A stretch of DNA of 40,268 nucleotides from Penium margaritaceum. Lineage: Eukaryota; Streptophyta; Zygnematophyceae; Desmidiales; Peniaceae. The stretch is from contig SZWC01003867.1 of NCBI GenBank assembly GCA_023375785.1, positions 26,539-66,806 on the forward strand. Direction: 5' to 3'. A model generated the notes under the pieces. That model saw only the letters and a program-made list of their open reading frames with translations. It made no database searches and was not told where the DNA came from. Below are positions 19,597 through 32,432 of the stretch, piece by piece (position 1 is the first letter of the stretch; every line of letters starts with the position of its first letter). Both the position numbers and the translations under genes were made by a program.

Positions 19597-22368
19597 TCTG
19601 CAGTATACTGAGCCTAACGGGGCTGAGAGAGCAATGGCAGAAGTCCCAAGGTAGTGGATGTAGTTGAGGCAACAGAAATCAACGCAAATGAGAAAACCAA
19701 ATACAGCGCCCAAGTGATTGTTGTTGTAGATATCGAGATACCTTTTGCAACAACTGACACCAAGTGAACAAGATGCTAAGACATCGTTAAAGAGGAACAT
19801 CAAGAAGACGATGCACCAAGGGTGGAGGCACGGATGCCAGAGGCAGCAGATGCCCCCGCGGTGGTAGCAGTGCTTGCAGCAAAGTGCGGCAAGAGCATCT
19901 ACTACGTCTGAGGCCTGGATAGCAAGATCAACGGAAACCTCTACAACTGACTTAGCAAGACTATGGCAGTGATGTATGCATCCACTGCGCCCCCTATTAA
20001 TGTGCTTTCTGGTGCACGTGATGTGAATATGGTGGTTACAAATGCAGAGGCAACAGTAGCATTTGCGTGTTACTTAGCTCTAAGTAAGAATGTAAGGTCA
20101 GACAGCAACAGTGTAGTAGTAGAAGATGACAATGATGGTGCTGGTATAGAGGGAGCAGCAAACTTGGCTGATGTTGCAGCAGTTTCAGGCTGTGATATTG
20201 TTGTATAATGTAGAAGAAAAAATGGTGGTCTGGTTGCAATTTCCTACCTCCATGAACATGCTGACGCTGCCAACGATTCCTAAGGGGTCCGGGAGGGCTT
20301 ACCAGTGTTTGAGGTGTCGCCATTGATGATGCCTTTGCAGCGTCATTCATCTGACGCTGTACCACATGTGCGGACGGCCTTTTTCTCCTCATGATTAGAG
20401 TAACTCATGATTGCGCTACATGCCAGGTGAGGAGTACAATCAAAACAATTACAATCATATCGATTGTAGTAATCGATAGTGTTACACTCATTGCCCAGTT
20501 TGTAGGCAGGGTCAAAGATATGCCATTAAAGTCACAAGTCGCTCTCACACTCCTCCTCGTAGGCCGCAATGATGTTAGCGAGACTCACATTTCCAGCTGC
20601 TTTAATTAGAGAGATAGGTGTATGCTCTTTTATTGGTGGAATGAGGCTAGAAAGTTGCTGGGGTCTTGAGGCTCCGCAACCTTGGACAATAAGCACTAGT
20701 GAAACTAACAGTGATAATCAGCTACTGGTGTAATTGAGTTGGTTGCTGCTACTGCTTCTACTGTCACCACTGTCGCTTCACATGTTGCTGCTACTACTGC
20801 TAAGGTTACAACTCACCCAAGGATAATGATTTTGCTCTTGAGGAACAAAGCCGACATTGGCATTAATGAGCATAGGCTCATGTAACAAAAGTCACTTTTG
20901 CTGATAACAACAACTACTTAGTTTTGGAGTCGTAGCTCAGCCAATAGGGTTGTTGTTGCTAGTGCGGGAGAATGCTAAGAATGCGAGTAGAAGATGAGAT
21001 GCATGCACTGGTAGTCACAGCTGCGTTCTTGGCGGCAGAGGCGACTAATGCCTATTGATATTCTATCAAGGCCAAGAAGTTTCATCAGCGATAGTTGTTG
21101 TTGTTGCGAAACTATGACAACGGTAGGATTTGTTGCTGCTTGTGCTCTATAAGGAATACAGTTCTTGTGCAAATTGTAACACATCCCGCAGTCAAGAGAA
21201 CCGTTGTAGGTGCTTTTGATCTTGCTGCTTTTGGCGTAACAGCTCAACCGAGGGGACAGTTGTCGCTGCTAGGGAACACTAAAGAGAATGGTTGTGTTGA
21301 GCTGAGGCCCAGGCGACTGTTGTCACAATGGCCGCCTTGCTAGTAGCAGTAACTGCTCCCTTTTTACGTGCTCCTAAGAACGCTGCACTTTTCTCTGCGA
21401 CAGCTACTATTGCTGCTAATGTTGGTGATGCTGGTCGTAGCTGCTGCTAGTAGTGTGCGGCCAATAATGTAGCACGCGTATGGATGGTAGTGGATTGAGG
21501 CCTAGCAGCCACAAAATCTGTGCAGGGCAGGGACGAGCCCCGAGGACAAGATGGACTACGCACAACTATGCTGCTGAAAAGTGAATTCTGTAGTTGCAGC
21601 AAAATTGAGTAGCTACTATTGTTGTAAAAATTGTGGCGGTTGTACCGCCACAGTCCAGATTGGTGGAAGAGACAGTTTTCACCTCCGGGACTTTCCTAAG
21701 ATGATGTTTTCTCCCTCCGGTGCTCTTACACCAGAAGTTCGGAATGAATATTATTGAATGAGGAATCAAGGCACGACAAAGGCAACAGAAGCACACGTGC
21801 AAGATGATGTCATGGATCATAAGAGTCGACATTTAATGAGAAAACCGAGAGCCACACGCAAATTAAGCTAGCATGGTTGAGAACGAGGTAGTTGACAAGG
21901 CCACCCATGTGATATGGTCTTGCATGGGGTCTTGATACCACCCACGAGGACTAGCCTGACCACCGGACGATCTAAATCTGATTTTAGCTACTCGCGCTTG
22001 TGACCACACAGCGAGACAGCACGACCCTTCGCATGCATGCAATCTTCTCATGTCTAGGTTACAGATAGATGGCTCATCACAACAAGTTTGCTATTGCATA
22101 ATGCATCTCACACGGAGAGATTACCATGTGGTTTCATATACCCATGCCCTTGGCCAACACCAACAGTAATCATGAGTAGCTTGTGCCACTTGAGTTTTTG
22201 TGCCCTTGAGACAAATGTACCAACTCAGTATCTAGAACTCTATGTGTGTATGTGCACTGGTCAGTTTTTGATAGGGAAGTACATGTGGGTGAATTCAAGA
22301 GGTCACTTGAATGGTTTCACGCCCAATACCAACTAGTAGAGCTAAGAAGGTCCCAGGCATATTCGCAT
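19595..22368. other. Gene-poor stretch with GTT/GCT-rich cryptic repeats
   Basis: The strand is enriched in GTTGCTGCT- and GCAGCA-like words (clearest at 20740-20800 and 21390-21450). They give Val/Ala/Thr-rich readings without conserved motifs. The largest + strand reading (19963-20208, 81 codons) has no recognisable domain. I cannot support a gene. Confidence 0.4.
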
Positions 22369-22424
22369 AACAACTTACATAGATGCGAGTGAAAGGGGCA
22401 CATACAGAGAGTTAATGCCAGAAC
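22369..22424. repeat. Unit A, diverged fragment (copy 4)
   Basis: AACAACTTACATAGATGCGAG... matches unit A at about 2127-2182 and 3609-3664: 46 of 56 positions by hand, no gaps. It shows that at least this portion of unit A exists elsewhere and is older than the near-identical local copies. Confidence 0.65.
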
Positions 22425-24419
22425 CACAGCCAACCGTGGATGATCATCAAACAACTCCGGGAGGGGAGGAGAAATTGCAGCTTGGCTATGATGATTTTAT
22501 GCATAAGATTATATTCCAACTAGAAAGTGCTAGGTAGCCATGCTTTTGATACTTTTAAGGGCCTTTTGACCAAGTGGGTGCATGAAAAAATGCTTTGCTA
22601 CTAAAGATACTGTATTGGTACCCAAGCGTGAGATGTGATGAGTGTTTTAGTGGTAGGTGCTACCATGGCGCCCCTCTCAAGACGGGTGATGCCACCTCTT
22701 GTCACTTCATTCTGTACTGGAGGTTGGAGTAAAGTGATACCCGTCATCTTCTTTCAGAGGCTACAAAAACATGTTCAGCAAGTTAACTTGACAAGAATAG
22801 GACGACAGGTCATGTCTGATTCCAGAGGCTTTGATAACTTGTTCCCAGTATTAGCTCCCAGCATAAAACATTGTTGTTGGACAATTTGGTACAAGGGTAA
22901 AATCACATGCATCACTGTTATTCTTACTAATCACAGAGGTAGGCTTCTTTCACCCACGTACAAAGGCTCATGACTGGATGTAGAGGCAAATCCACGTGCA
23001 TTGCTGAGGAGTGTAATGCTACAAGGGGAAGGTTGTTCCCATGTTGCCGCTATAGTGTTGATACCATAGATATTGGTGTGGGCGTAAGGAAAAACTATGT
23101 TCGATGCTGAAGAAAGCATGCTAGAATAGGTGAATGCACTTCTTTGACCCAGCCATGCTACTGATTGCTAGTTGCTTCATGTTCATTTCTCATTGTACTT
23201 TGCTGAGTTGCTGAGTGGAGACAGAGACATAACAAAGTGTGCAACAAGATGGTGAGCGCAAAGACAGCAAGAGCCGGGAATGCAGATGTTGTTGACAATG
23301 GTGCTCTTAATGTGCAAACCTGTACATCTTGGTAGTGATGATGTTGTTCAGGCTGCTGTGATTGCTCTAGAAGGAAAGATGGCAATGAGCTATGAAAGGA
23401 CCAGAGAGCTACGGAGATGAAGGTGTGGCTCATGGATGAAAAAAACTAACTATGTTGCAGGAAGATGTTGATCATACAGCAAGCTTCACATGAGGATTTT
23501 ACAGAGTTTTTTGGATGAATCACAAAGTGGAAAACAAGAGTGAGAGATTGACAAGAAGCACCAAGAAGCTCAGACAAGGCCTGAGAAGGAGAGCTAAAAT
23601 ATGCATTACAAGATAACAATGCTGAACAACATCACAAACCACAAAGTATGTTGAGCTTCAATGATAGGTGGAGTCACTGTAATCTTGGACAATTAGGCTA
23701 AAGGATCAATCCAAGGACAACACTCATGGCATAGACAACACAGACAATCTTAAGTGGAAATATTGTAGTTGCAGACATGATGAATTGGACCGGCTATTCC
23801 GAAGAGTGTCACTTCAGTTTTCTCACAGTGGGAAAACTGAAGTGGCGGATGTGCGGGCTGGCAGAAGCAAGTTGAAGTGGATGCATCCACATAAGTTTAG
23901 TAGGATGAGGCAAGTGAAATGAAAAAAGCATGGGTACTCATTTAGCAAAAAAAAGTGACTAGAAGGGTTGAGGTGTCGAGTAGAGCATAATGCTCCATGA
24001 AGATGAGGGTACAAAGCACAAACACAAAGTGGTAGTCGAGATGTGGTTGGATTGATTAATGAAGGAGGGGAGTGATGAGGTGAGGAGCGCCAAGTGAGAG
24101 ACCGGTAAAGAATGAGTAGGAAAGGGATGGCAGAGTAAAGATATGGGGACACGGTCCACTGAACACAAGGTAAAATGAGTAGAGTTAATATTCTAGGATA
24201 CACTAAAGTAAATAGAAATCATATGTACGCATATATAATATAGAAAAAAGAGAGAACATCACTGTTTCCACAGCAACTTTATGCATTCTGATTGTATACA
24301 CTTATTAGGGATGGTTCAGGTCAACTTCGACAAATCCGTTGGTTGACCATTTACCAAAATGGTTCTTCATTCAACCTAAACATGGCCTCACTTACAGCTC
24401 AAGTTTCAGCCCAGCTTCC
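22425..24419. other. Gene-poor stretch with one strong hairpin
   Basis: Apart from the hairpin at 23810-23844, I see no motif, repeat or ORF that supports a gene on either strand. Copia-2 begins at 24420. Confidence 0.4.
23810..23844. other. 13-bp perfect inverted repeat
   Basis: CACTTCAGTTTTC (23810-23822) and GAAAACTGAAGTG (23832-23844) pair perfectly around a 9-base loop. Confidence 0.8.
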
Positions 24420-25611
24420 TGTTGGAGTTGTGCAATTATTGTGCTGGTTTTATGCTCCACAACAGTGAATTCGGTAGAGCAATTGGTAGACCGTACGAGG
24501 CATGACAGATTTTACGGTGACATTACCAGGTCCAAAACTAATGGGAATTCTCCTCATCAACCGCCAGATTTTTTCCCCGCATCCAGGCCCTTGGGGTGTA
24601 AAGGACCCGGGTGCATTGTACATAGGGTGTAGACATGTGCACATGGCAGTGCATACCCTTCATCAACTCCTAGGGAGATGAGGAGCTTCACACTACACAG
24701 TGTTGCATAGATACACAAGGCAGGATTACCTATTCCTGCCTCGCTTCCATACACCCAAGGTTGGAGAACAACATCTCTACATGCACAAGGATCTCCAAAT
24801 CTACATCAACTTGTGTAGCAGAATCAACGGTGTGGGAGGATAGCTTCTGAAGGAAGTAACCTGATGAAGAATCTTCGCCATGAAGAATCTTCGCCATGAA
24901 GTTGGATGAAGCTTCCTTCATCAAGAAGCTTCCCCAAAACTGACTCTGGCACCAAGCAACATCACAAAGCTGAAGGAAGCTTCCTCCACAAGGAAACTTC
25001 ATACCTGCAAAGACAGGAGGTGAATACTGCCACCACACATGAGGAATCTTCTCCTCAAGGCGGTAAACTTGCCAGGACCACATGTACATAAGGCACCTGT
25101 CCTGGCACACCTCAGAAACAACTCTCTCAAACATAGTAGCCTTTGTACTTCAAGAGCTTCAGACTTCAGCAACTCTGTCATCATTGTCACCTTTGCTACT
25201 GGAGTGCCTACCAGAGCGCCAAAGCCAAAACTCTGCTGGAGTTCGCTCTAAAGACCCCTGTAAGACTGGCACTTTCGTGCAAGCCTGAATACCTGGAGGC
25301 CAGACTATCTTGAAGACGGTGGCAGTGCCAAGATCCCTTGCGTCGACAGCCTTGAAGGCCTAGCAATATTGTTCATCCTGGGATATCAGGCAACTTAGTC
25401 CTTTGTACATAGCTATGTGAAGACTGATACTTGTGCTTTATACTTTGTACTGTCAATCAAGATATTCATTTCTTAGTTGTGTTCCTTTGTTTTCATAGAA
25501 TCAAGATAGTACATGCTTTCTTGCTGAGCACCAAAGATCTATATACAAGCAGCAAGGAACCTAGAGCTTGTTGCCATAAACCAAACCACTTCCGTTGTAC
25601 AAACTTTGTCA
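24420..25611 (+). repeat. Copia-2 5' LTR
   Basis: It starts TGTTGGAG and ends TTGTCA, followed at once by the primer site. Its first ~150 bases align with 39123-39272. It contains a 15-bp direct repeat (GAATCTTCGCCATGA at about 24870 and 24885) and several GAAGCTTCC words that can pair. Confidence 0.88.
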
Positions 25612-25623
25612 TGGTATCGGAGC
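25612..25623 (+). promoter_or_regulatory. Copia-2 primer-binding site
   Basis: TGGTATCGGAGC is the initiator-Met tRNA complement with one A-to-G change, directly after the LTR. Confidence 0.85.
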
Positions 25624-25794
25624 ATAGGTGGCACTTTCAGTAAGAGGAGCTGTCAATATAATTCTTTTGGATTGATGAAGCAATTCTTCACCATCCGTGT
25701 ACAAAGAGGAGACGTAGATACTCTACCTTTATTTTGTAGCACCAGTAGCCTTTAGAGATGAAGTACCTGCACAAGTCAAAGGATCATCAGGGAA

Positions 25795-28240
25795 GATGGA
25801 GGGTGAGGGCCAGAGAGAAGGTTCCCTTGTACTTGATGATCAATCTGTTTTGCATGGATAATGCATGGGCCAAGAACAAGGACGTCATGTTGTCGATCAT
25901 GCACAACGCTAGGTAGTAGAAGCTCAATGCTTGGCGGATGAGGCGCAAAGCTTGGCTCAACAAGAAGCCGCGGCGCGACAGGCTGTGGAGCATGAGTGAG
26001 AGGCATTGAGGCAGCAGCTGGGGGCACAAGAGCTCCTATGTCAGCAAGAGCAACTCACACGTGCAGTAGAAGCCACTCAAACGCAGCAATTGTAGCAGTT
26101 GCTAGCAGATCAAGCAGCACAATTTGCTCTACTTCAGCAACAGCTGACTTGGTTTCAGCAACAGTTGCAGCAACATCAACATCAGCAATAGCAACAACAA
26201 TTACAATAGCAGCAACAGCAGCAACAGCAGATGCAATGGCAGCCAACATTACAATACTCATCTGCACAACTGCCTCAAGTAAATCCTTCACCAGTAATAC
26301 AACCAGCCGTACCTCCACAGGCACAGGTTGTACCACTTGCCCCTGCAGGTGCTGCACAACAGCCTCGAGTACCTCCTCTAGTGCCTCCCATAGCACCATT
26401 TTGGCAGGCATAAAACCCATTCGTGCCACCGATTCACGTGGTTCAACCGGCAGCAACAGCAGCAGCAGCAGCAGCAGCTGTAGCAATGACAACATTTCAG
26501 CCAATTCCAGTCATCAACATGCAGCACAACCCCGTGCAAGGACCTCACGCGGCAGCGCAAGGCAAGCCTTTTCAATTCCTGGAAGATAATGTGCCAGCAT
26601 CTGCAACATCACTACAGCTGCACAAAATCTCTATCGACAAGTTCAACAGAGAAGACTTCCAACGCAGGGTGCACAAGTTTTACCAAGTCGCCCAGATCCA
26701 CTGCCTTTGGAAGTTCTATGATGGGTACTACACTCCACCACCGGGGTCATCACCACAAGTGGTAGCAGATTTCAAACACTACACCACAGCTGCATTTATG
26801 GTGCTGGAAAATCAGCTAAGCTCTCGCATCCAACAAGAAGTTTGGATGTACGAGGGAACCTCTGAGCCTGCACGTCACACATGGTCCTACATGTTGAGGA
26901 CGTACATGTCTCGTGACTCTACCTTCAAGTTTCACCTCCTGACCAAGCTATTGTACATCGGCATCAACAACATTGAAAGCATCAAATCCTACATCAACAA
27001 GGCAAGATCACTTCACGACCAGCTCGCAGTGACTGATGCCTCTATCTCAAAACCTGCCTTTGTGACTTTCCTCCTCAACGGCCTAACTGGAGACTGGGAT
27101 GACATGCAGAAAGTGCTAAAGTTCAAGCACAGAGCAGAGTTGACAAAAGCCTACGTCTACAAGATGTTGCTCATTGAGCAACGTGATTGTTCTTCAGCAA
27201 AAGAAAAATAGCAAATTTTCTCATACGCCACTTACGAGGATATTGGCACAATAGTTAGCTCCACTGAGCCCTCCCAGGAGAGTCAACCCACGAGGAAGTC
27301 AATCTCCTCCCAATGGTCTACCCAATCGGGTCCAGATGCCAACAGGCGCAGCTCAAGTGGCCAGCAACCTGGGTCACGTCCAAGAATAGTGTGCTCATAT
27401 TGTAACAAGAAAGGACACAAGGCCAAAGATTGTTGGAAGCGGATGAGAGAGGAGAAGGAGACAAAAGAAGGAAACAAATCAGGAAGCAAGGGGGAGAAAG
27501 AGGATGGTGGAAAAGAGAAGCAGACTCAAAGGAAGGAGAAGGAGCTTGAGAATTAGGAAGAAGACAAAGGCAAGGCATACAACTACACTGGGTATGTGTT
27601 CTAGCTGTCAGGAACACAAGGCAACACGTTGGTTTGCTCTACCTATGTGTGGTACCTCAACAGCGGGTGCACTTTGCACATCACATTTGACAAGTCATGC
27701 CTCCAAGAGCTCCTACCTTCTACAAAAGGCTTTGTCACAGTGGCCAACAACAAGCGAGTGCCAGTACTAGGGAAAGGAAAAATGACTGTGATTGGGTACA
27801 AGGGTGCTTAGGTCAAGTTTGGTGACGTACTTTACATACTTGAGATTGTAGTGAACCTTCTCTCACCCGGACAATTGATGAGGAAAGGTGCATGCATCGT
27901 CAGTAATGGACAGCACATCACTTTGAAGAGTCATGAGGGCAAAACATTTGCCAAAGGCCGCCTGCTACCGCACGTCATGATCGAGCTGGACTTCACTGCA
28001 CTTGCTTGAAGTGACTCCAAATCTCCTTTCGCAGCAACTAGTCTCCAACAACCCTCTGGTGCATACCTACCTATTTGGCACAAACGTCTCGGCCACGTCA
28101 ATAGCCAGATTGTGCAATCAATACACAAGAAGTCCCAAGTCAATGGTCTCAACATCAAAGACAACGGTGACAAGGACACATCGCAACCATGCAGAAAAGT
28201 ACGTTCGTGAAAAGCTACGACGTCAGATGTTTCCTTGAGC
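25795..28240 (+). pseudogene. gag-pol: Copia-2 gag, protease and pre-integrase zinc region, one frame with stops
   Basis: One frame runs 2.4 kb from the ATG at 25795. It has a Gln-rich N-terminus, a Pro/Ala-rich segment, a gag capsid of the UBN2 type (LQLHKISIDKFNREDFQRR to LLIEQRDCSSAKEK), an intact zinc knuckle C-S-Y-C-x4-H-x4-C near 27391-27432, a Lys/Glu-rich stretch, protease start WYLNSGCTLHI (catalytic Asp reads Asn) near 27647, and WHKRLGHVNSQIVQSI near 28073. Stops: TAG at 25910, 26093, 26189, 26207, 27209, 27554, 27602 and 27809; TAA at 25859 and 26411; TGA at 25997 and 28007. The segment 26423-27211 is an undisturbed 262-codon block. No frameshift is needed until about 28250. Confidence 0.9.
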
Positions 28241-28249
28241 CACAAAGTG

Positions 28250-28990
28250 TGATGTCAGCCAACAGCTGAAGCTGGTTCATACGGACATCTGTGGGCCACT
28301 CCCTACAGCCACCATGAGTTTGGATCATCGGTGTTTTCTCTTGTTCTTCGATGACACAACTCCATTTGTGTGGAACTACCCTCTACGTACAGGGGATGAA
28401 GCTCCTACATACTTCTTCAAGTGGCTAGCAATGGCGGAGAGGCAGAACAACAAGAAGATACAGGTTTTATGCTCAGACGGTGCTAGTGAATACACAAGCG
28501 TTGAGTTCATGTCTCGACTTGAAGACATGGGGGTTGTGCAGCAGTTCTCAATAGCTTGCACGCCATAGCAAAATGGCGTTGCTAAGAGGGCGAACAGCAC
28601 GATGCAAGAGACGTTAAAGTCAATGCTCCTGGGTGCTCAACTCAACAACAACTGGTGGTCGTATACCTTGAGGCAAGCGGTCTGAGTGCGCAACCGCGTA
28701 CCCCATGTGTCACTTCCAGAGATGACACCATTCCAGGCCCAGCACGGTGACAATCCACATATCACCATGCTCAAGACCTTTCATTGTATGGCACTATTTT
28801 TTGTGCCTAAGGAGCGCCACAAGAAGCTAGCAGACAAAGCATCATGGAGATTTTCCCTTGGTAAATGTCCCAACATGAAGTGGTTAGGAGTTCTACGATG
28901 TGGAATCACAACGGATCACAATCAGCCGTGACGCCATCTTTTTTTAGAACCTCACACGCCAGACATGGGAACTGATTTGCAAGACTCGAC
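28250..28990 (+). pseudogene. pol: Copia-2 integrase core, broken
   Basis: After a frameshift near 28250 the frame gives LVHTDICGPLPTA (first catalytic Asp), VLCSDGASEYTS (second Asp), and QNGVAKRANSTMQE, where the catalytic Glu reads Lys in this A-K-R wording and a TAG replaces the Gln before QNG at 28566. It continues to FHCMALFFVPKERHKKL and a decayed C-terminus with a TGA near 28929. Family role: insertion of cDNA into the genome. It is not functional here. Confidence 0.85.
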
Positions 28991-29342
28991 CAGACTTCCT
29001 CCAAACCTTTCACGACTCCTACAACCAATCACTGAAGGAAGCAAAAGAAGGTCCAAAACCACTCTCCCTTATTGATATAGATCATACGAGTAAAGAGGCG
29101 GTGAGCACGAGTGTGTCCCTCTAAGGAGACCACCTAGTACGCGTCTCCAGAGACGACCATTCACACGAAGTACTTGATCACAAAACCAAGGCGGTGGGAT
29201 TGGAGAATGTTGCGAAGGCAAAGCAAAAGCATGAAACGCCAGGGGGAGTCCACAAGCTATGTTCCACACGCCTCCTATAGTATCAGTTGGAGCAATAGAG
29301 AGAAATAGAGAATGAAGGAAAAAACAACATGGCCATAACAAC
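28991..29342 (+). other. Copia-2 integrase-RT linker, decayed
   Basis: By position this is the variable linker between integrase and RT. Fragments such as LEPHTPDMGTDLQD can be read, but the frame is not maintained. No separate gene is seen. Confidence 0.5.
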
Positions 29343-30304
29343 ATGTTGTGTCTTCAAGGAGTTCTCCATGAGTTCACCACAACTCACTTGTGTGCTCTAT
29401 TCACATCGACCAAGGATCTCCCACCAAAGCCAAAAACACTCAAGGAGGCTCTAAATGGAGAACATGCAGCCGAATGGAAAGAAGCATTGGATGTGGAATA
29501 CAATAGCCTCATGGACCAAGGCACATGGGAGCTTGTGGAGCTACCATCTAGTCCACGGCCTGTTGGGGTCAAATGGGTTTTCCGCATCAAAACAAAAGCT
29601 GATGGGAGTATCGAAAATTTCAAAGCACGTTGGTGGAAAAATGATTTTTACATTTCAGGGAAATGATTTTCTTAAAATCTACCCCCTTGTGAGTCACTAC
29701 ACCACAGCATGCATATTGCTCACAATTACAAAAGTTCAAGACTACGAGGTGTAGCAAGTTGATGTGAAGAACACATCTCTTGGAGGGGAAATGGAGTCAA
29801 CTGTATTCGTGAGGCAGCCAGAAGGCTACGATGATAGAAGTGGAAGAGTGTGCAAGCTAGTGAAGAGCTTGTATGGGCTCAAGCAGAGTCCTCTCTTGTG
29901 GTACCGGAAGCTTCAATGCCTCCTGGAAGCCCTTGACTTTCTTCCATCAGCCTATGATGACTGTCTATTCCTTCATCATCCTTCACCAAACAAGCCGCCA
30001 GATAGCTATGCTATGGTCTACGTCAACAAAATCCTCATCATTTGCCCATCTACACAAATCATAAAGGCCACAACTACGGCCATGGAAAACGAAGTCAATG
30101 TTACCCTCATGCCAAGTTTTGAGTTGTATCTCGATATGAAAATCAAATGTGACTGCACAACACAGACGCTTATGCCGAGCCAATGAGCTTACTCTACCAA
30201 GTTCTTTGAATGCTTCAACATGTCTGATAAGTACGTGCCTACTCCTCCCACTCAACAGCAGCTACTCCATGAGGGACCCAAGGGGAGGAGTGAGACTGAC
30301 TACC
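29343..30304 (+). pseudogene. pol: Copia-2 reverse transcriptase, N-terminal part
   Basis: Blocks present: LKEALNGEHAAEWKEALDVE, WELVELPSSPRPVGVKWVF and ENFKAR (29343-29630). A frameshift or deletion follows near 29640. Then come YTTACILLTITKVQDYEV, DVKN (29761), FVRQPEGYDDRSGRVCKL and KSLYGLKQSPLLWY. The catalytic box reads YVNK at 30019-30030 where Tyr-Val-Asp-Asp is required. A TAG replaces the Gln before QVDVKN. The sequence stops at the gypsy element after DKYVPTPPTQ...ETDY. Confidence 0.92.
30300..30304. repeat. Left target-site duplication (CTACC) of the gypsy element
   Basis: CTACC directly precedes the LTR start TGTGAACC and recurs at 36669-36673 directly after the other LTR ends in CTTACA. 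Confidence 0.9.
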
Positions 30305-31073
30305 TGTGAACCGTGTGCGATGTGCTAGCCTCAACCAAATGGTGCAGGCACCAACCGGTGGCAACGTCCACCAAGGGGAGGCCGGTGCACACCTTTCCAT
30401 GTTTGCAAAAGCGTAGGATTTTCTCAGGGGAGCACGGGAACACGTGTGGCACAATGGGAGTAAACTGTACTTGTTATTCAAGTGTCGACATACACAACCA
30501 CATGTACATAATGACACATCCTAGGCGTCCCGAGGTCGCCGAGCAGTGCACGGCTCTGTAAGGGCCTGGAATAAGTGTGATTGCCTCAGCATCACATAGC
30601 TCATCTTTTCAGATTTCCAACGCACCAAGAATCGCATCATTCTGTGAAGGAACGGCCGAGATATGGCCGTTTCCGTGTCCCACATTAATCTGTCGCTGGC
30701 AGCACCACTAGCGGCGGTGACGGCCGTCCAAAGCACCCTTTCTGGTAATAACACATCAGGAAGCCATTCTAAAGCGCCCTTGGCTTGTAATGATCCTTGA
30801 ATAATTGACTATCCGGGCCCCAAGGCGCGCTTCTGCCTTGTTGGGTCTTCCAAGAGTCGAGCATTGGTCCTTGGGGACAATTTCCCGTCACCATTTTCCC
30901 CTCGGCCAATCCAACCTTTGGCCGGATGTAACTTCCTCAATTATTGATGGATCAATTCTGTTCTTAGATAAATCTTGCACGGTTTTTCCTGTGGATTCCA
31001 AATCCACATTCAGATTACACATTCAAGGAAGCCTCAATCCGTGATCAGTGCCGGGGGCACTGTTCAGCTTACA
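30305..31073 (-). repeat. Gypsy 3' LTR
   Basis: It aligns with 35947-36668 from end to end and includes a ~45-bp insertion near 30475-30505. The TG...CA termini are intact. Long ORFs inside it are not genes. Confidence 0.93.
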
Positions 31074-31095
31074 CTACCCCCCCTCCCCCTTAGGA
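31074..31095 (-). other. Gypsy polypurine tract
   Basis: The minus strand reads a run of A and G (AAGGGGGAGGGGGGGTAG) immediately before the 3' LTR, the expected plus-strand primer. Confidence 0.85.
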
Positions 31096-31139
31096 GCAAG
31101 CCGTCCCGGTTCGCTCTTGGTACTCCTGGAGGATGGCAT

Positions 31140-31357
31140 TCACCCGCCAACGTTGAAGTTGCGGGCAGGCTCCCATGAGTTTTGGGCCACATCGTAGCCC
31201 TTCCACTTGACCAGATACTCCCATCCACGGCCACGGCGATGGTGTTCAAGGATGGCCTCCACTTCAAAGTCTTGCTTGCCCTCGATCACCACCGAAGGGG
31301 GAGGCTCCGAACTGCTGCCAGGAAAATGCTCGGCCGGACCATGGTAGAGCTTGAGCT
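31140..31357 (-). pseudogene. pol: Gypsy integrase C-terminal tail with chromodomain
   Basis: In the integrase frame, after a TAG (31356-31358, at the Gln of a FHIS-Q-LK type motif), the frame gives a complete chromodomain at 31268-31155: FEVEAILEHH, WEYLVKWKGY and SWEPARNF, with the aromatic residues expected of a methyl-lysine cage. Chromodomains of this retroelement class direct integration to heterochromatin. The domain itself has no stop. Confidence 0.92.
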
Positions 31358-32411
31358 ATGAGATGTGGAACACATCGTGGACTGGCATGGAAGGCGGGAG
31401 AGCCAACCGTGACAACACGGGTGTCTTCATTTTGAGTACCTCAGACGGACCAAGCCACTGGGGTTTCAACTTGTCCGACCGGACCCCGCGAAGCTTGACG
31501 TGCGCGCTGTTGAGAAGCACGCGGTCACCAACCTTGAGCGTTGCATCTACGCGTCGGCGGTCCGCTTGCACTTTCTGTTGCGCTTGCGCCTTTGCCAATG
31601 CATGTCGCGTCACCATCCAAATCTGTGTGAAGTCACATGTGGTAGACTCCACCGCGGGCAGGTTGCTTGCGACGTGCAAACTGAGGGACGATGCGGGCGC
31701 CATCCCGTTACCCACCTCAAATGGCGCCTTGCCAGTGGAGGCAGACGTGGCGGAGTTGTACACTAGTTCAACGATCGGAAACCACTGGTCCCACGCCGTC
31801 TCGTCCAGATCACCAACTGTACGGAGGAGCTGCTCCAATGTCTGGTTCGTCCGCTCCGTCTGTCCATCAGTTTGGGGATGAAAACTGGTCGACAGTTGTA
31901 CCTTGCTGTCGTACCGCTCCATGAGTTCTTACCAAAACTTACTCGTGAAGCGCGGGTCACGGTCACTCACAATGGACCACGGCAGGCCATGGAGACATAC
32001 CACGTGCTCGAGGAATAGCCGAGCCGTGCCTTCCGCGCTCACCGTATCACGCGTCACAATGAAGTGCGACATCTTGCTAAAGCGATCCACCACCACCACC
32101 ACCACCGCATTGTAGCCTGCCGCTTTCATGGGCAAACACGTAGTAAAATCCATGGAGATGTCTTGTCACGGCTGCTCAGGGATGGGCAAGGGTTGGAGGA
32201 GACCCGGGGTCTTCATCCTCCGTGCCTTGTGGCGTTGGCACACGTCACAACTCCGGCGGAATTCAGCCACCTCCGACAACATGGTGGGCCACCAAAAGAA
32301 GCGAGCCACCATCTTCAATGTCTTGTCGGTGGAGAAGTGACAGCTCGGGCCACTGTCATGGAACTCCTCCAAAATCAGCTGCCAAAGAGCGTGTACCGTG
32401 GGAACCACCAC
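31356..32411 (-). pseudogene. pol: Gypsy integrase
   Basis: The zinc-binding H2C2 region is seen as LEEFHDS...H and C-D-V-C (CDVCQRHKAR). The core has MDFTTCLP (first Asp) and VVVVVVDRFSKMSHF, then SDRDPRFTSKFW (second Asp), and FHPQTDGQTERTNQTLEQLLR (catalytic Glu). The C-terminal GPF-type region has VGDRVLLNSAHV and KLKPQWLGP. Stops: TGA at the conserved Trp before QDISMDF (about 32163) and TAA before ELMERY (about 31928). Catalytic residues are otherwise intact. There is no frameshift from here back to 33540. Confidence 0.95.
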
Positions 32412-32432
32412 CTGCTGTGTGCCTCGCCGTCG

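Noticed and set aside
20936..20965. tRNA-like TAGCTCAGCCAATAGGGT
   Set aside because: Only a box A resemblance; no box B or stems follow.
24468..24560. tRNA-like box A and box B in the Copia-2 LTR
   Set aside because: Neither D-arm nor T-arm pairs; spacing and wording are only vaguely tRNA-like.
24858..24905. Hammerhead ribozyme core (CTGATGA with nearby GAA) in the Copia-2 LTR, as in retrozymes
   Set aside because: The conserved GAAA and the stem II/III pairing are missing, and the GAATCTTCGCCATGA direct repeat explains the similarity.
30805..31044. ORFs inside the gypsy LTRs (also 36404-36604)
   Set aside because: They lie in LTR sequence present twice, are poorly conserved between the two LTRs and have no motif.
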